Shown one piece after another: positions 53,901-61,507 of a stretch of DNA of 64,000 nucleotides. Where the stretch lies: NCBI GenBank assembly GCA_944321365.1, contig CALULA010000006.1, positions 1 to 64,000 on the forward strand, given 5' to 3'. Position 1 is the stretch's first letter; each line of letters opens with the position of its first letter. This stretch comes from an uncultured Paraprevotella sp. GTDB taxonomy: Bacteria > Bacteroidota > Bacteroidia > Bacteroidales > Bacteroidaceae. A program made the translations under genes and the position numbers. Under the pieces are notes generated by a model. That model made no database searches. It had not been told where the DNA came from and saw nothing but the letters and a program-made list of their open reading frames with translations.

Positions 53901-55023
53901 AAACTGTGCGGCGGTCAGTGTGGGCGACACCGGCTGCGGCATGGCACCCGAAGATGTGCACCGCATCTTTACCCGTTTCTATCAAGTGGACAATGGCGGC
54001 AAGCCGCATTCCGGAAGCGGTATCGGCCTGCATCTGGTGAAAGGATACGTGGACTTGCACGGCGGTGACATAACGGTGGACAGCCGGACAGGCGAAGGCA
54101 GTACTTTTACGGTTTATATACCTACCGATCTGCAGGGCGACGGACTGGCGCATCCGGCTGCGGCCAAAGATGCGGAAGCCGCACCGCCGGAACTGATGAC
54201 GGATGAGGATAATGTGGAAAAAGATAACGGCCGGAAGAAAGTGCTTGTCGTGGAGGACAATGCCGAGTTCAGAACCTATCTGGTCGAAGAACTGAGTGCG
54301 GACTATGATGTCATGGAAGCCGAGGATGGCGAGCAGGGCGAACAGCTGGTGCTGGCCGAATACCCCGATCTGATTATTTCGGACCTGATGATGCCGCGTT
54401 GCGACGGGGTGGAATTCTGTCAGCGTATCAAGAACAATATTAAGACATCGCACATTCCGTTCATCCTGCTTACGGCCAAGATGTCGAATGATTCCCGTCT
54501 TGAAAGCTACAGGGTGGGAGCCGACTCTTATATCTCCAAACCGTTCAATCTGGAGATGCTGCAGGTGCGCGTACGCAAACTGATCGAACAGCGCGAGCAG
54601 CGCAAGGAGATGTTCCACAAGACCATCGAGATCACACCGAGCAGTATCACCACGACTTCGCTCGACGAAGAGTTCGTGCGGAAAGCCGTGGCTTGTGTGG
54701 AACATAACATGGACAATCCGGATTATACGCTGGAAGAGCTGAGCCATGACATGGGATTGAGCAAGACACATCTGAACCGGAAGCTGACGGCTATCATCAA
54801 CATGACGCCGGCCCAGTTTGTCCGTTCGGTGCGCCTGAAGCGGGCCGCCCAGCTGCTGACCGGGACGCAGTATAACGTGAATGAGATTGCCGATATGGCC
54901 GGATTCAATACGCTGAAATATTTTAATAAATACTTTAAAGAAGAGTTCGGCATGACGCCTACGCAATACCGCGACAGTCGTCGTCCGCCGGCAGCAACCG
55001 ATGGGCAGAACGACGTGAAATAG
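50926..55023 (+). CDS. Hybrid two-component system (HTCS) sensor-regulator
   Basis: A 1,365-residue one-protein two-component system typical of Bacteroidetes polysaccharide loci. Signal peptide at the start; two periplasmic seven-bladed-type propeller regions (about 25-705) with repeated GNxWVGT/GTLWVGT strands; Y_Y_Y domain (about 710-785); transmembrane helix about 792-812; HisKA with His853 (SHEFRTPLTLIL); ATPase (SNLLSNAVKF, DTGCGMAPED, GSGIGLHLVKGY); receiver with Asp1153 (IISDLMMPRCDG); C-terminal AraC-type helix-turn-helix (about 1255-1355). It senses a breakdown product of the locus's glycan and activates the adjacent genes. It stands between two alginate-lyase-superfamily genes, which suggests an acidic oligosaccharide ligand. 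Confidence 0.96.
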   Translation: MKTLYALILLMLAPLWACGQEQYKFRLIEACDGLSDNQIRSLSLTPDGRIGIRTASILNIYDGSSFEYFPYDKNRKYVWNYTRPPREYYDSEGRVWMKELHYLLLLDLKTNEFDYGIADLLPRMGVKGRLKNLFMDTDKNFWLLTEDNTFTFYDAQKKASRVVAAGGSDPARRYGIPLELAQYKDDCYIVYSSGLIRRWNYDEARFTGVDSTFVGRIDEYTDRLYIHPDASGNIWLMYNDGVSFYDRNFGTWKDVASISGISNFFTCMDLDKEGNVWVGTSRSGLRHINGRTFRITTLPDMNLQDGGVLDNDIYTLMVDDNNGLWVGTLFQGLCYHHPTMQRFQLVQTRQGNSYITNESVRCFLEEPDGNILVGTGRGLFRFYPETRRVEHVLPDDIDELVLSLSYDRDGTLWVGTFVKGFYQIHGGRISKHFSRASGSTEQDLALNTSRDLYEDALGNYWVSVSGGVGLLDPVTGQVREMLSSRHPEVKRFKLVLSICPQGDNQFVALCDNGLYFYDSEQDKVWIPDSRRDPFYQDGIKYFSLLRDSRGWQWFSTEDGIRIWNASDRSLRVLTIADGLPNNSVSSLLEDEQGVVWASTLNGICKITPRKEKSGDYAFSIVCFGVADGLQSGMFYEHSVLKSRNGLFYFGGAHGFNYFDPLKTVYEDVPKRPVLTGLSIFNTPVGVNEPYNGHVILTERVDLMREIVLQHDENFITLEFSGLNYSNPAHTYYKYRLRNIDEGWVETNAVSQGRAVYTGLRPGTYDFEVYAANGDKVWSPEPARLTIVVKPPFWATYYALAVYILVGAALVYYAFRTYIHREKAKLQEERKETARRQQENLDEMKLRFFTNISHEFRTPLTLILTPLSSLIRQQQDETLKRKLEVIYRNAERLLRLVNQLLDFRKLEMKGERLSLQMGDMVVFVHDICESFRELVEAKGIALDFRTQEEHLYMYCDQDKMYKIVSNLLSNAVKFTSGGGRITVSVSQAMRNGRNCAAVSVGDTGCGMAPEDVHRIFTRFYQVDNGGKPHSGSGIGLHLVKGYVDLHGGDITVDSRTGEGSTFTVYIPTDLQGDGLAHPAAAKDAEAAPPELMTDEDNVEKDNGRKKVLVVEDNAEFRTYLVEELSADYDVMEAEDGEQGEQLVLAEYPDLIISDLMMPRCDGVEFCQRIKNNIKTSHIPFILLTAKMSNDSRLESYRVGADSYISKPFNLEMLQVRVRKLIEQREQRKEMFHKTIEITPSSITTTSLDEEFVRKAVACVEHNMDNPDYTLEELSHDMGLSKTHLNRKLTAIINMTPAQFVRSVRLKRAAQLLTGTQYNVNEIADMAGFNTLKYFNKYFKEEFGMTPTQYRDSRRPPAATDGQNDVK

Positions 55024-55142
55024 CGTTCCGTTACGCGAAAAATGCGTCTGTATCGTCTTGAAATTCAGTAGAGTTTTTCGGATGTTATAAAATGTCCCAT
55101 CATTTGTTATTTTTCATCTCATAGGGTTTTGTGGATTTCACA

Positions 55143-55150
55143 TACCTTTG
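55143..55150 (+). promoter_or_regulatory. Putative -7 box of the second alginate-lyase-like gene
   Basis: TACCTTTG matches TAnnTTTG, 16 bases before the start codon. No -33 TTTG at 19-21 bases; this could be an activator-dependent HTCS target promoter. Confidence 0.4.
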
Positions 55151-55166
55151 AGATGGTTAATAAAAA

Positions 55167-58013
55167 ATGAAAAATGCCATGAGAAAAGTGAGAAACCTGT
55201 TTTTGTTTTTGACCTTTTTGGGCGGTGCCTTGTGCGCGTCGGCACAAGGGTTCATCCATCCGGGTATCCTGCATACGCAGGCCGACTTCGACCGGGTGAA
55301 GGAGAAACTGGCCGCAAAGGAAGAGCCGTGGACCTCGGCTTTCGAACAGCTGATGACCAGTCCGCATGTGAATCTGAACTGGAATCCGTCTCCTACCAGG
55401 AAAATTATTCGTGGAGGAGGCAATCGTGAGGAGCCGGAAGGCGACAACTATTGGGTTGCCTATCGCGATGCCGCCACGGCCTATCAGTGTGCTTTGGTGT
55501 GGAGAATCACCGGCGATGAGGCCTATGCCAAGAAATCGGTGCAGATACTGAACGCCTGGGCGCGCGTGTGCAAGGCCGTGACGGGTAATTCCAACTCCAA
55601 TCTGGCGGCGGGAATTTATGGCTATGAGTTTGCCAATGCCGGTGAGCTGATGCGCGACTACGAGGGCTGGAACCGCACGGACTTTAAGGCGTTCCAGACC
55701 TGGATGATGAACGTGTTCGCCAACAAGTCGTTCATTTTCCTGGACGGCCGTAAGGCTCCGGGAGAAGACCATTACTGGTCCAACTGGGGACTGTGCAACG
55801 TGATGTGCGTGCTGAGCGTGGCCATCCTGTGCGATGACGTCTATCTGTACAATGCGGGCTATGAGTTTTACAAGTATAAGGAGGACCACGACTATGCCGA
55901 GTCGCTGAAGCGTCTGATATGGGAGAACTTTGAGGACGAGCGCGGTCCGTTCGGTTATCTGGGACAGATGCAGGAATCCAACCGCGACCAGGGTCATGCC
56001 ACGATGGCAGCCATACTGGCGTCAGACGTCTGCGCTGTGGGCCGCAGCCAGGGCGAGGACGCCTATATGCAGCAGAACGATCTCATCGCAGGTGGATTCG
56101 AGTATGTGGCCGCCTACAATGCCGGTGTGGACGACCTGCCCAATGTGCCTTATGTCGGCAGCACGCACGGCACGTTTGTGGGGATGGGGTCCGGCGGACG
56201 TGGTAACGGCCGTCCCGGCTGGCCGCGCATCGTGAACTATTATGAGAATGTGCGCGGTGTGAAAGTGCCTTACGCCCGCGAGATGATGATGAAGTCTTAC
56301 GACGGTATAGACGGCGGCGGCGGTTTCTATGGCGGGAACAGCGGTGGTTACGACCACTTGGGCTTCACCACGCTGATGTGTTCGCTCGACCCGCTGGAAG
56401 ATCCGGAGGCCGTGCCCACCGTGTTGGGCGGTACGCTGCAGTATGACGGAGTGTCGACCACCCGTACGGAGGTGTCGAACATTCCGCGAGGGGCTACGGT
56501 GAAGATTCTGGTCACTCTGCCCGATGGTGAGGAAGATACGGGCCGCTGGTCATGGGATGACGACCCGTCATGCACATCGAACGAGCGTGAGATTGTGCTG
56601 GACACCACTTCCATCTACCGTGTGCGCTATGTGAACGCCAAGGGCGTGGAGTGCACCCGAATGTATTCCCTGCAGGTGGAGGGCGAAGGCTATGCCTGGC
56701 CTTTCGAACCTTATTGCAAGATGGGCCTGTCCGAAACTTCCGATACGCTGATTTATGTGGAGAAAAACAGCGGTGTGACTTTCGGACTGAAACCGATGTA
56801 TTTCGAGACCAACGTACGCGAATGGACGTGGGAACGGAGCACAGACGGCGAGAAATGGACTCGTTTGACAACGAGCACCGGCCTGATGGAATTGCCTGCC
56901 GTGACGTCAAATGCTTATTACCGCGTTACGCTGACCTACAAATCCGGCGTGAAGATCAGTCAGAACTTCCGTATAGAGGTGGCGGAGATCACACCTTATA
57001 TTATATATAACGGAGAAGAAACGTCCGGGCTGAGCCTGGCACTGCAGAAAGGCGAGTCGTTCAGCCTCACCGCCGAGCCGATATCCATTCTCGGCACGTC
57101 AGTCAACTCGACCCGCATCTACAAATGGGTGGTGAACGGCGACACGATACAGGCCGACACCCTGACCACCCGCACGGATTCGTGGGGCAACAGAGTGGCC
57201 GACCTGAGCGACACGCTCCATGTGGAGAATCTGGACAGCTGCTTCGACTGCACGCTGGTGTTCCGCCGCATCGCCTCTTCCGGGTCCGAGGCTTCCACGG
57301 TCTATCATTTCAGCATTCCCGTTTATGAGATCAATACGCTCGAACCGGAAGATACGGACAGCTTCTACGTGACAGACGCCGCTACCGGCAACTACCTGCG
57401 CAACACGGACGGGCGTTTCATGCCTTACTCCGAAGCGGAGGATGCCAGCTACCTGTGGCGCATCCGCCGCCTGCCGTCCACCTACGGCAACCGCTACATG
57501 TTCATCAGCCGCAGCAACAGCAATCTGCATCTGTCGGAGACCGGTGCGCTGACCACGACGACCGACTATTCCCGCCATTCGTTTAACCTGTGGCACAAGG
57601 TGAGCGATGAGTATCTGTATGCCATCGAACGTTCTTCTGGGGCATCGGGCGGCCTGTTCGCCATCACAGACGATGCGATTACGGTGGATGGCTCCGGCGT
57701 ATGCACTTCGTTCCCGTTCCAGATTGTGCGTAGGACATCGAGCGGGGAGGAGAATCCCGACGGCGTGGAAGAGACAGTAGCCGACGTGCAGACCGGCAAC
57801 GGACTGATCCGCTGCACGGGCAGCGGTGCCGCGCTGACGCTGACGGCGGCGGAGAACGGCCTGCTGAAGGTCTATGACTTCACCGGACGGCTGTGTCTGA
57901 CGCAGCGTTGCCTGCAGGGCGCGAACAGCCTGTCGCTTCCGGCGTCGCATACCGGGTGGGTGCTGCTTTATGTGGGCGACTCCGGACAAGTGCAGAGCCT
58001 GAAAGTGAAATGA
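55167..58013 (+). CDS. Large Alginate_lyase-superfamily surface protein
   Basis: A 948-residue exported protein. Residues about 25-420 form the alpha/alpha toroid, close in layout to the earlier alginate-lyase-like protein: FIHPGILHTQADFDRVKEKLA, WRITGDEAYAKKSVQILNAWARV, HYWSNWGLCNVMCVLSVAIL, QESNRDQGHATMAAILASDVC and NAGVDDLPNVPYVGSTHGTFVG. The rest contains Ig-like and other beta domains and ends in a conserved-type tail (VYDFTGRLCLTQR, then LYVGDSGQVQSLKVK). The paralogous protein lies on the other side of the HTCS. A role in cleaving or binding an acidic glycan is likely; the family assignment is more certain than the reaction. Confidence 0.8.
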   Translation: MKNAMRKVRNLFLFLTFLGGALCASAQGFIHPGILHTQADFDRVKEKLAAKEEPWTSAFEQLMTSPHVNLNWNPSPTRKIIRGGGNREEPEGDNYWVAYRDAATAYQCALVWRITGDEAYAKKSVQILNAWARVCKAVTGNSNSNLAAGIYGYEFANAGELMRDYEGWNRTDFKAFQTWMMNVFANKSFIFLDGRKAPGEDHYWSNWGLCNVMCVLSVAILCDDVYLYNAGYEFYKYKEDHDYAESLKRLIWENFEDERGPFGYLGQMQESNRDQGHATMAAILASDVCAVGRSQGEDAYMQQNDLIAGGFEYVAAYNAGVDDLPNVPYVGSTHGTFVGMGSGGRGNGRPGWPRIVNYYENVRGVKVPYAREMMMKSYDGIDGGGGFYGGNSGGYDHLGFTTLMCSLDPLEDPEAVPTVLGGTLQYDGVSTTRTEVSNIPRGATVKILVTLPDGEEDTGRWSWDDDPSCTSNEREIVLDTTSIYRVRYVNAKGVECTRMYSLQVEGEGYAWPFEPYCKMGLSETSDTLIYVEKNSGVTFGLKPMYFETNVREWTWERSTDGEKWTRLTTSTGLMELPAVTSNAYYRVTLTYKSGVKISQNFRIEVAEITPYIIYNGEETSGLSLALQKGESFSLTAEPISILGTSVNSTRIYKWVVNGDTIQADTLTTRTDSWGNRVADLSDTLHVENLDSCFDCTLVFRRIASSGSEASTVYHFSIPVYEINTLEPEDTDSFYVTDAATGNYLRNTDGRFMPYSEAEDASYLWRIRRLPSTYGNRYMFISRSNSNLHLSETGALTTTTDYSRHSFNLWHKVSDEYLYAIERSSGASGGLFAITDDAITVDGSGVCTSFPFQIVRRTSSGEENPDGVEETVADVQTGNGLIRCTGSGAALTLTAAENGLLKVYDFTGRLCLTQRCLQGANSLSLPASHTGWVLLYVGDSGQVQSLKVK

Positions 58014-58102
58014 ACAAACTGAAAGATGAGTGAAAAGACTGCCGCAGTCAATAGGTTCGGCTGCGGAAAACGGTTGAATAGAGAACCTTAAAACTTGTAA
58101 AC

Positions 58103-61100
58103 ATGGAAAAGAGAGTTACTAAGAGTTTTCCTCGCCTGAGAGGGAAACGGGTACCGATGGCCGTCATGTTTTCGTTGATGAGCAGTGCCGTGCTCTTTGC
58201 CCAGCAATGGGTGGACGTGACGGATGCCTACATCGTTAACGCGGACTATTCCACCGGTACCACTGAAGGGTGGACCGACGGTACGGCTACTCCCACAGTC
58301 GATGCTACTTGGTTCAATGCCGAGTATTACGTGAAGAAAGCCACGGCTGCCCAGAATCTGATCGGACTGGTTTCGGGAGATTATAAACTGACCGTACGCG
58401 GCTTCCAACGTACAGGAGGAAATGACGGCGGAGCCGCCTACAATGCCGGTACGGAAGTTATCAGTGCTTATCTGTTTGCCGGTGAAAATCAGGTGCCTTT
58501 GCAGTCCTTGTACAGCGTGCCTGCCAATCCGGAAGGCGTGAGCGGCTTGCTGAACGGTTACGTAAACAACCGTCAGGGCGTCTGCGAGTACATGACGCTG
58601 TACCCCGAAGGTTATGACAATGAGGTGACGTTTTCGGTAGCAGCTCCGGGGGATACCGTACAGATCGGTATCGACGTGCAGACCAATGCCGGTGGGTCGT
58701 GGACTTGCTGGGACGATTTCCACCTCTATGTCGACGGAGTTTATCCGGCTTTCAGCGCGCGGTTGAGTGGTCTGACGGCCGGCCGTGACTCGTTGGCCAC
58801 CATGGGATTTGCCGCTGCAGAGACCGTGACATCGGTGATCGACCAATATGCCGGCTATACGGAGTCCACTCCGGCAGAGGATCTTGAGGCCGCCTCGGCG
58901 GTACTTCAGGAAAGCATGGAGAGCGTGAACGCCATCCTGTCTGACGGTACGGTGCTGGTGGACAGCATCGCCATTGCCGAAGGCGTCTATGAGAAAATGA
59001 CCAGCGGTACTTACGTTGTTCCCGAAGCCAGCAAGACGGCTCTGAACGATGCCATCACCGCTGCGAAGGCCGTGCTGCCAGAGACGGATCTGGAGGCACT
59101 GATCGCCAGCATTCCCGGTGCCACCGAGGCGTTGAACGCTGCTGTGGGCAAAGCCAACACGGCAATCGGCCTGAGCTATCCGCTGATGACGGCCAAGGCA
59201 CTGGCCGACAAGATCGGCGGGCTGGAGTCGAACGAGGCCTATACGAAGGTGGTGGCCGACATGACGGATGCCGCGCTGACGTATGACCAGATGGCCGCCG
59301 ATGTGGCCGCACTGAACGCCTTGTGCCGCGAGAACCTCAGCGAGGATCTGCTGGGCACGGCTACAGACGACAACCCGATAGAGCTGACCAGCTTCATCAC
59401 CAACCCGAACATCTATCAGCCGGGTGATACCTATCAGAATATGCCTCCCGGATGGTTGCTGGGCAATAAGGGTAGTGCCGACAACAACGACTATACGAAC
59501 GAAGGCTATGCCGATTCTGATTTCAGGGCGTACAGCTGGAGCGGTAATGCTGCCAACAACATCGCGAACATCCACTATTACCAGAAGATAGAAGAAACGG
59601 CAGAAGGCGGCATCGCTCTGCCCGACGGTATGTATGAACTGCGTGCGGCAACGTATGCCAATGCAGACTCCGGCAAGATTGTGCTGTATGCCACATCGGA
59701 CAGCGTGAACTTCTTCACGACCGCGTTCAATCGTGACCGTGCCGTGTATGACGCAGCCCGCGACGAATTGGGCACGACCACTACCGTGGCGGACATCGTG
59801 GTGTCGGGCGGAAAGCTGTACTTCGGCTGCCGTGGTGCTAATCCGGGCGATATTCAGGGCGGAAACGGACGGGTATGGAATGCCGATAACTTCCGTCTGT
59901 ATTTCATCGGAGCGGATGTGATGGCTGCTTATCGTTTACGTCTGGAGGAACGTCTGAAAAGGGGATATGAGTTGAGCGACTCCTTGCTGAACTATGGCAT
60001 CGACCCGGCAGATTATGCCAAGGCATTGGCTGAATATGCCGAGGCCATGGAAGATATGGGTCTGGAAGACATCCAGGGTGCCATCTCGGAAGTGGAGGTT
60101 TGGAATAATGACGCTGATTCCGTCATCACCCGTTATCTGGCCGTGGTTCCGTTGCTGACGAGCGGCAATAACCTGCGCGAACAGCTGTACAACAACCAGA
60201 TCTTCGCACAGCCTCTCGCCCGCCAGACTTTCGAGACGGATCTGGAAGAGGCTGCCGTGGCTCTGGATGCCATGGATTGGGACACGTTCATCGATCCGGA
60301 AGTGACAAAAGTGGGCGATGCCCTGCAGTCGGCCATCACCGACCTGTTGGAGTCCGTAGCGGTCTGCTACTCGATGGGTACGGCCCGTGTGCTGGCCGAC
60401 CAGATTGGCGGATTGGCCGAGACCGAGGCTTATCAGACGGTGACCAAACTGTTGCAGTCCGATATGTTGGATCCTATTGATGTGGATATGGCTGTGGCTG
60501 CCCTGCAAGGTGCCTGTCTGGAGGCCATGACTCCCGAAGTGCTGGCGCGTGCAACTAAGGACGAGCCGTTCAACATGACGACGTTCATCACGAACGCCAA
60601 CATCTATCAGGATGCAGTGGATGTGAACGGTCAGCCGACTGATAGGGAAATCAACGGCTGGATCTGTGAGACGAATGCTGACGGCGGAAATGTTACGAAC
60701 GCAAAAGAGGGCGACACTTGGCTGCATTGCGGCAGCTGGTCGGGCCATGAAGGTCATAATATCGCTTCTGCCACGAACTACCGTCAGGTAGTCGGTACAC
60801 AGATTGACGAGGAAGGCAAGTTTGCCCTGCCTGTGGGCGCTTACCGCGTGGAAGCCGCTACTTATGCTACAGCTGGTGCGAACCTGCTGGCTCTGTATGC
60901 CCAGACCAACAGCGTGACGACAAGCACTGTTCCTGACATCATGGGACAGGACAGCACGGTCTACACTTATACGGAGATCGAGATGGTGGACAGTGCTTTC
61001 AACGGAAACATTGATATATGGGAAGCGGCTCAGAGCTCTTTGGGAACCATTACGATCGTTCCGGAAATCTATGTGGACAACGGTGCCGTGACCATCGGTA

Positions 61101-61363
61101 TCCATGGCCGTGGCGTTGTCGGTGGTAACGGTCAGCATTGGTGGGCCGACAACTTCCGTCTCTACTATGTCGGCCAGAACAAGGGCGACAACATCGGAGG
61201 CACCATCTCCGACAAGAGTGCGGTAGAATCTGAAATCGTGGATGTTTACGACATCACCGGTATGCTTGTCCGCAAACAAGTGAACCGCGCCGATGCCATG
61301 AAGGGCCTGAAGAAAGGCATCTACATCGTGGGCGGCAAGAAATATGTCGTAGCAGGAAACTAA
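58103..61363 (+). CDS. Surface protein with three beta-sandwich modules and FIVAR-like helical linkers
   Basis: A 1,086-residue exported protein. Three similar modules end in related strands: WTCWDDFHLYVDG (about 195-210), WNADNFRLYFIG (about 590-602) and WWADNFRLYYVG (about 1,013-1,024). Each is linked by helical regions resembling FIVAR segments (TALNDAITAAKAVLPETD, YQTVTKLLQSDM). The second and third repeats share NPNIYQ/NANIYQ, GSWSGH/YSWSGN and YELRAATYA/YRVEAATYA. The end is VYDITGMLVRKQ, LKKGIYIVGGKKYVV, a sorting-type tail. No catalytic domain was recognised; glycan binding or adhesion is the likely role. It lies between the second alginate-lyase-like gene and the fasciclin gene. Confidence 0.75.
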   Translation: MEKRVTKSFPRLRGKRVPMAVMFSLMSSAVLFAQQWVDVTDAYIVNADYSTGTTEGWTDGTATPTVDATWFNAEYYVKKATAAQNLIGLVSGDYKLTVRGFQRTGGNDGGAAYNAGTEVISAYLFAGENQVPLQSLYSVPANPEGVSGLLNGYVNNRQGVCEYMTLYPEGYDNEVTFSVAAPGDTVQIGIDVQTNAGGSWTCWDDFHLYVDGVYPAFSARLSGLTAGRDSLATMGFAAAETVTSVIDQYAGYTESTPAEDLEAASAVLQESMESVNAILSDGTVLVDSIAIAEGVYEKMTSGTYVVPEASKTALNDAITAAKAVLPETDLEALIASIPGATEALNAAVGKANTAIGLSYPLMTAKALADKIGGLESNEAYTKVVADMTDAALTYDQMAADVAALNALCRENLSEDLLGTATDDNPIELTSFITNPNIYQPGDTYQNMPPGWLLGNKGSADNNDYTNEGYADSDFRAYSWSGNAANNIANIHYYQKIEETAEGGIALPDGMYELRAATYANADSGKIVLYATSDSVNFFTTAFNRDRAVYDAARDELGTTTTVADIVVSGGKLYFGCRGANPGDIQGGNGRVWNADNFRLYFIGADVMAAYRLRLEERLKRGYELSDSLLNYGIDPADYAKALAEYAEAMEDMGLEDIQGAISEVEVWNNDADSVITRYLAVVPLLTSGNNLREQLYNNQIFAQPLARQTFETDLEEAAVALDAMDWDTFIDPEVTKVGDALQSAITDLLESVAVCYSMGTARVLADQIGGLAETEAYQTVTKLLQSDMLDPIDVDMAVAALQGACLEAMTPEVLARATKDEPFNMTTFITNANIYQDAVDVNGQPTDREINGWICETNADGGNVTNAKEGDTWLHCGSWSGHEGHNIASATNYRQVVGTQIDEEGKFALPVGAYRVEAATYATAGANLLALYAQTNSVTTSTVPDIMGQDSTVYTYTEIEMVDSAFNGNIDIWEAAQSSLGTITIVPEIYVDNGAVTIGIHGRGVVGGNGQHWWADNFRLYYVGQNKGDNIGGTISDKSAVESEIVDVYDITGMLVRKQVNRADAMKGLKKGIYIVGGKKYVVAGN

Positions 61364-61377
61364 GACAATAACCAGAC

Positions 61378-61415
61378 AAGGCCGGGGCGGTGGACTTCTG
61401 TCCCCGGCCTTTTTA
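61378..61415 (+). terminator. Intrinsic terminator after the three-module protein gene
   Basis: An 8-10-bp GC-rich stem (AAGGCCGGGG / CCCCGGCCTT) with a 14-base loop is followed by TTTTT, 15 bases after the stop. Confidence 0.9.
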
Positions 61416-61507
61416 ACCTCATGACAGGGACGGATTGAAAGAAGAAAAAAAGAAAAGCGGATGGATGAGACTTATACTTGTGAAGTCTAATTAAGAACAG
61501 ATTGTAT

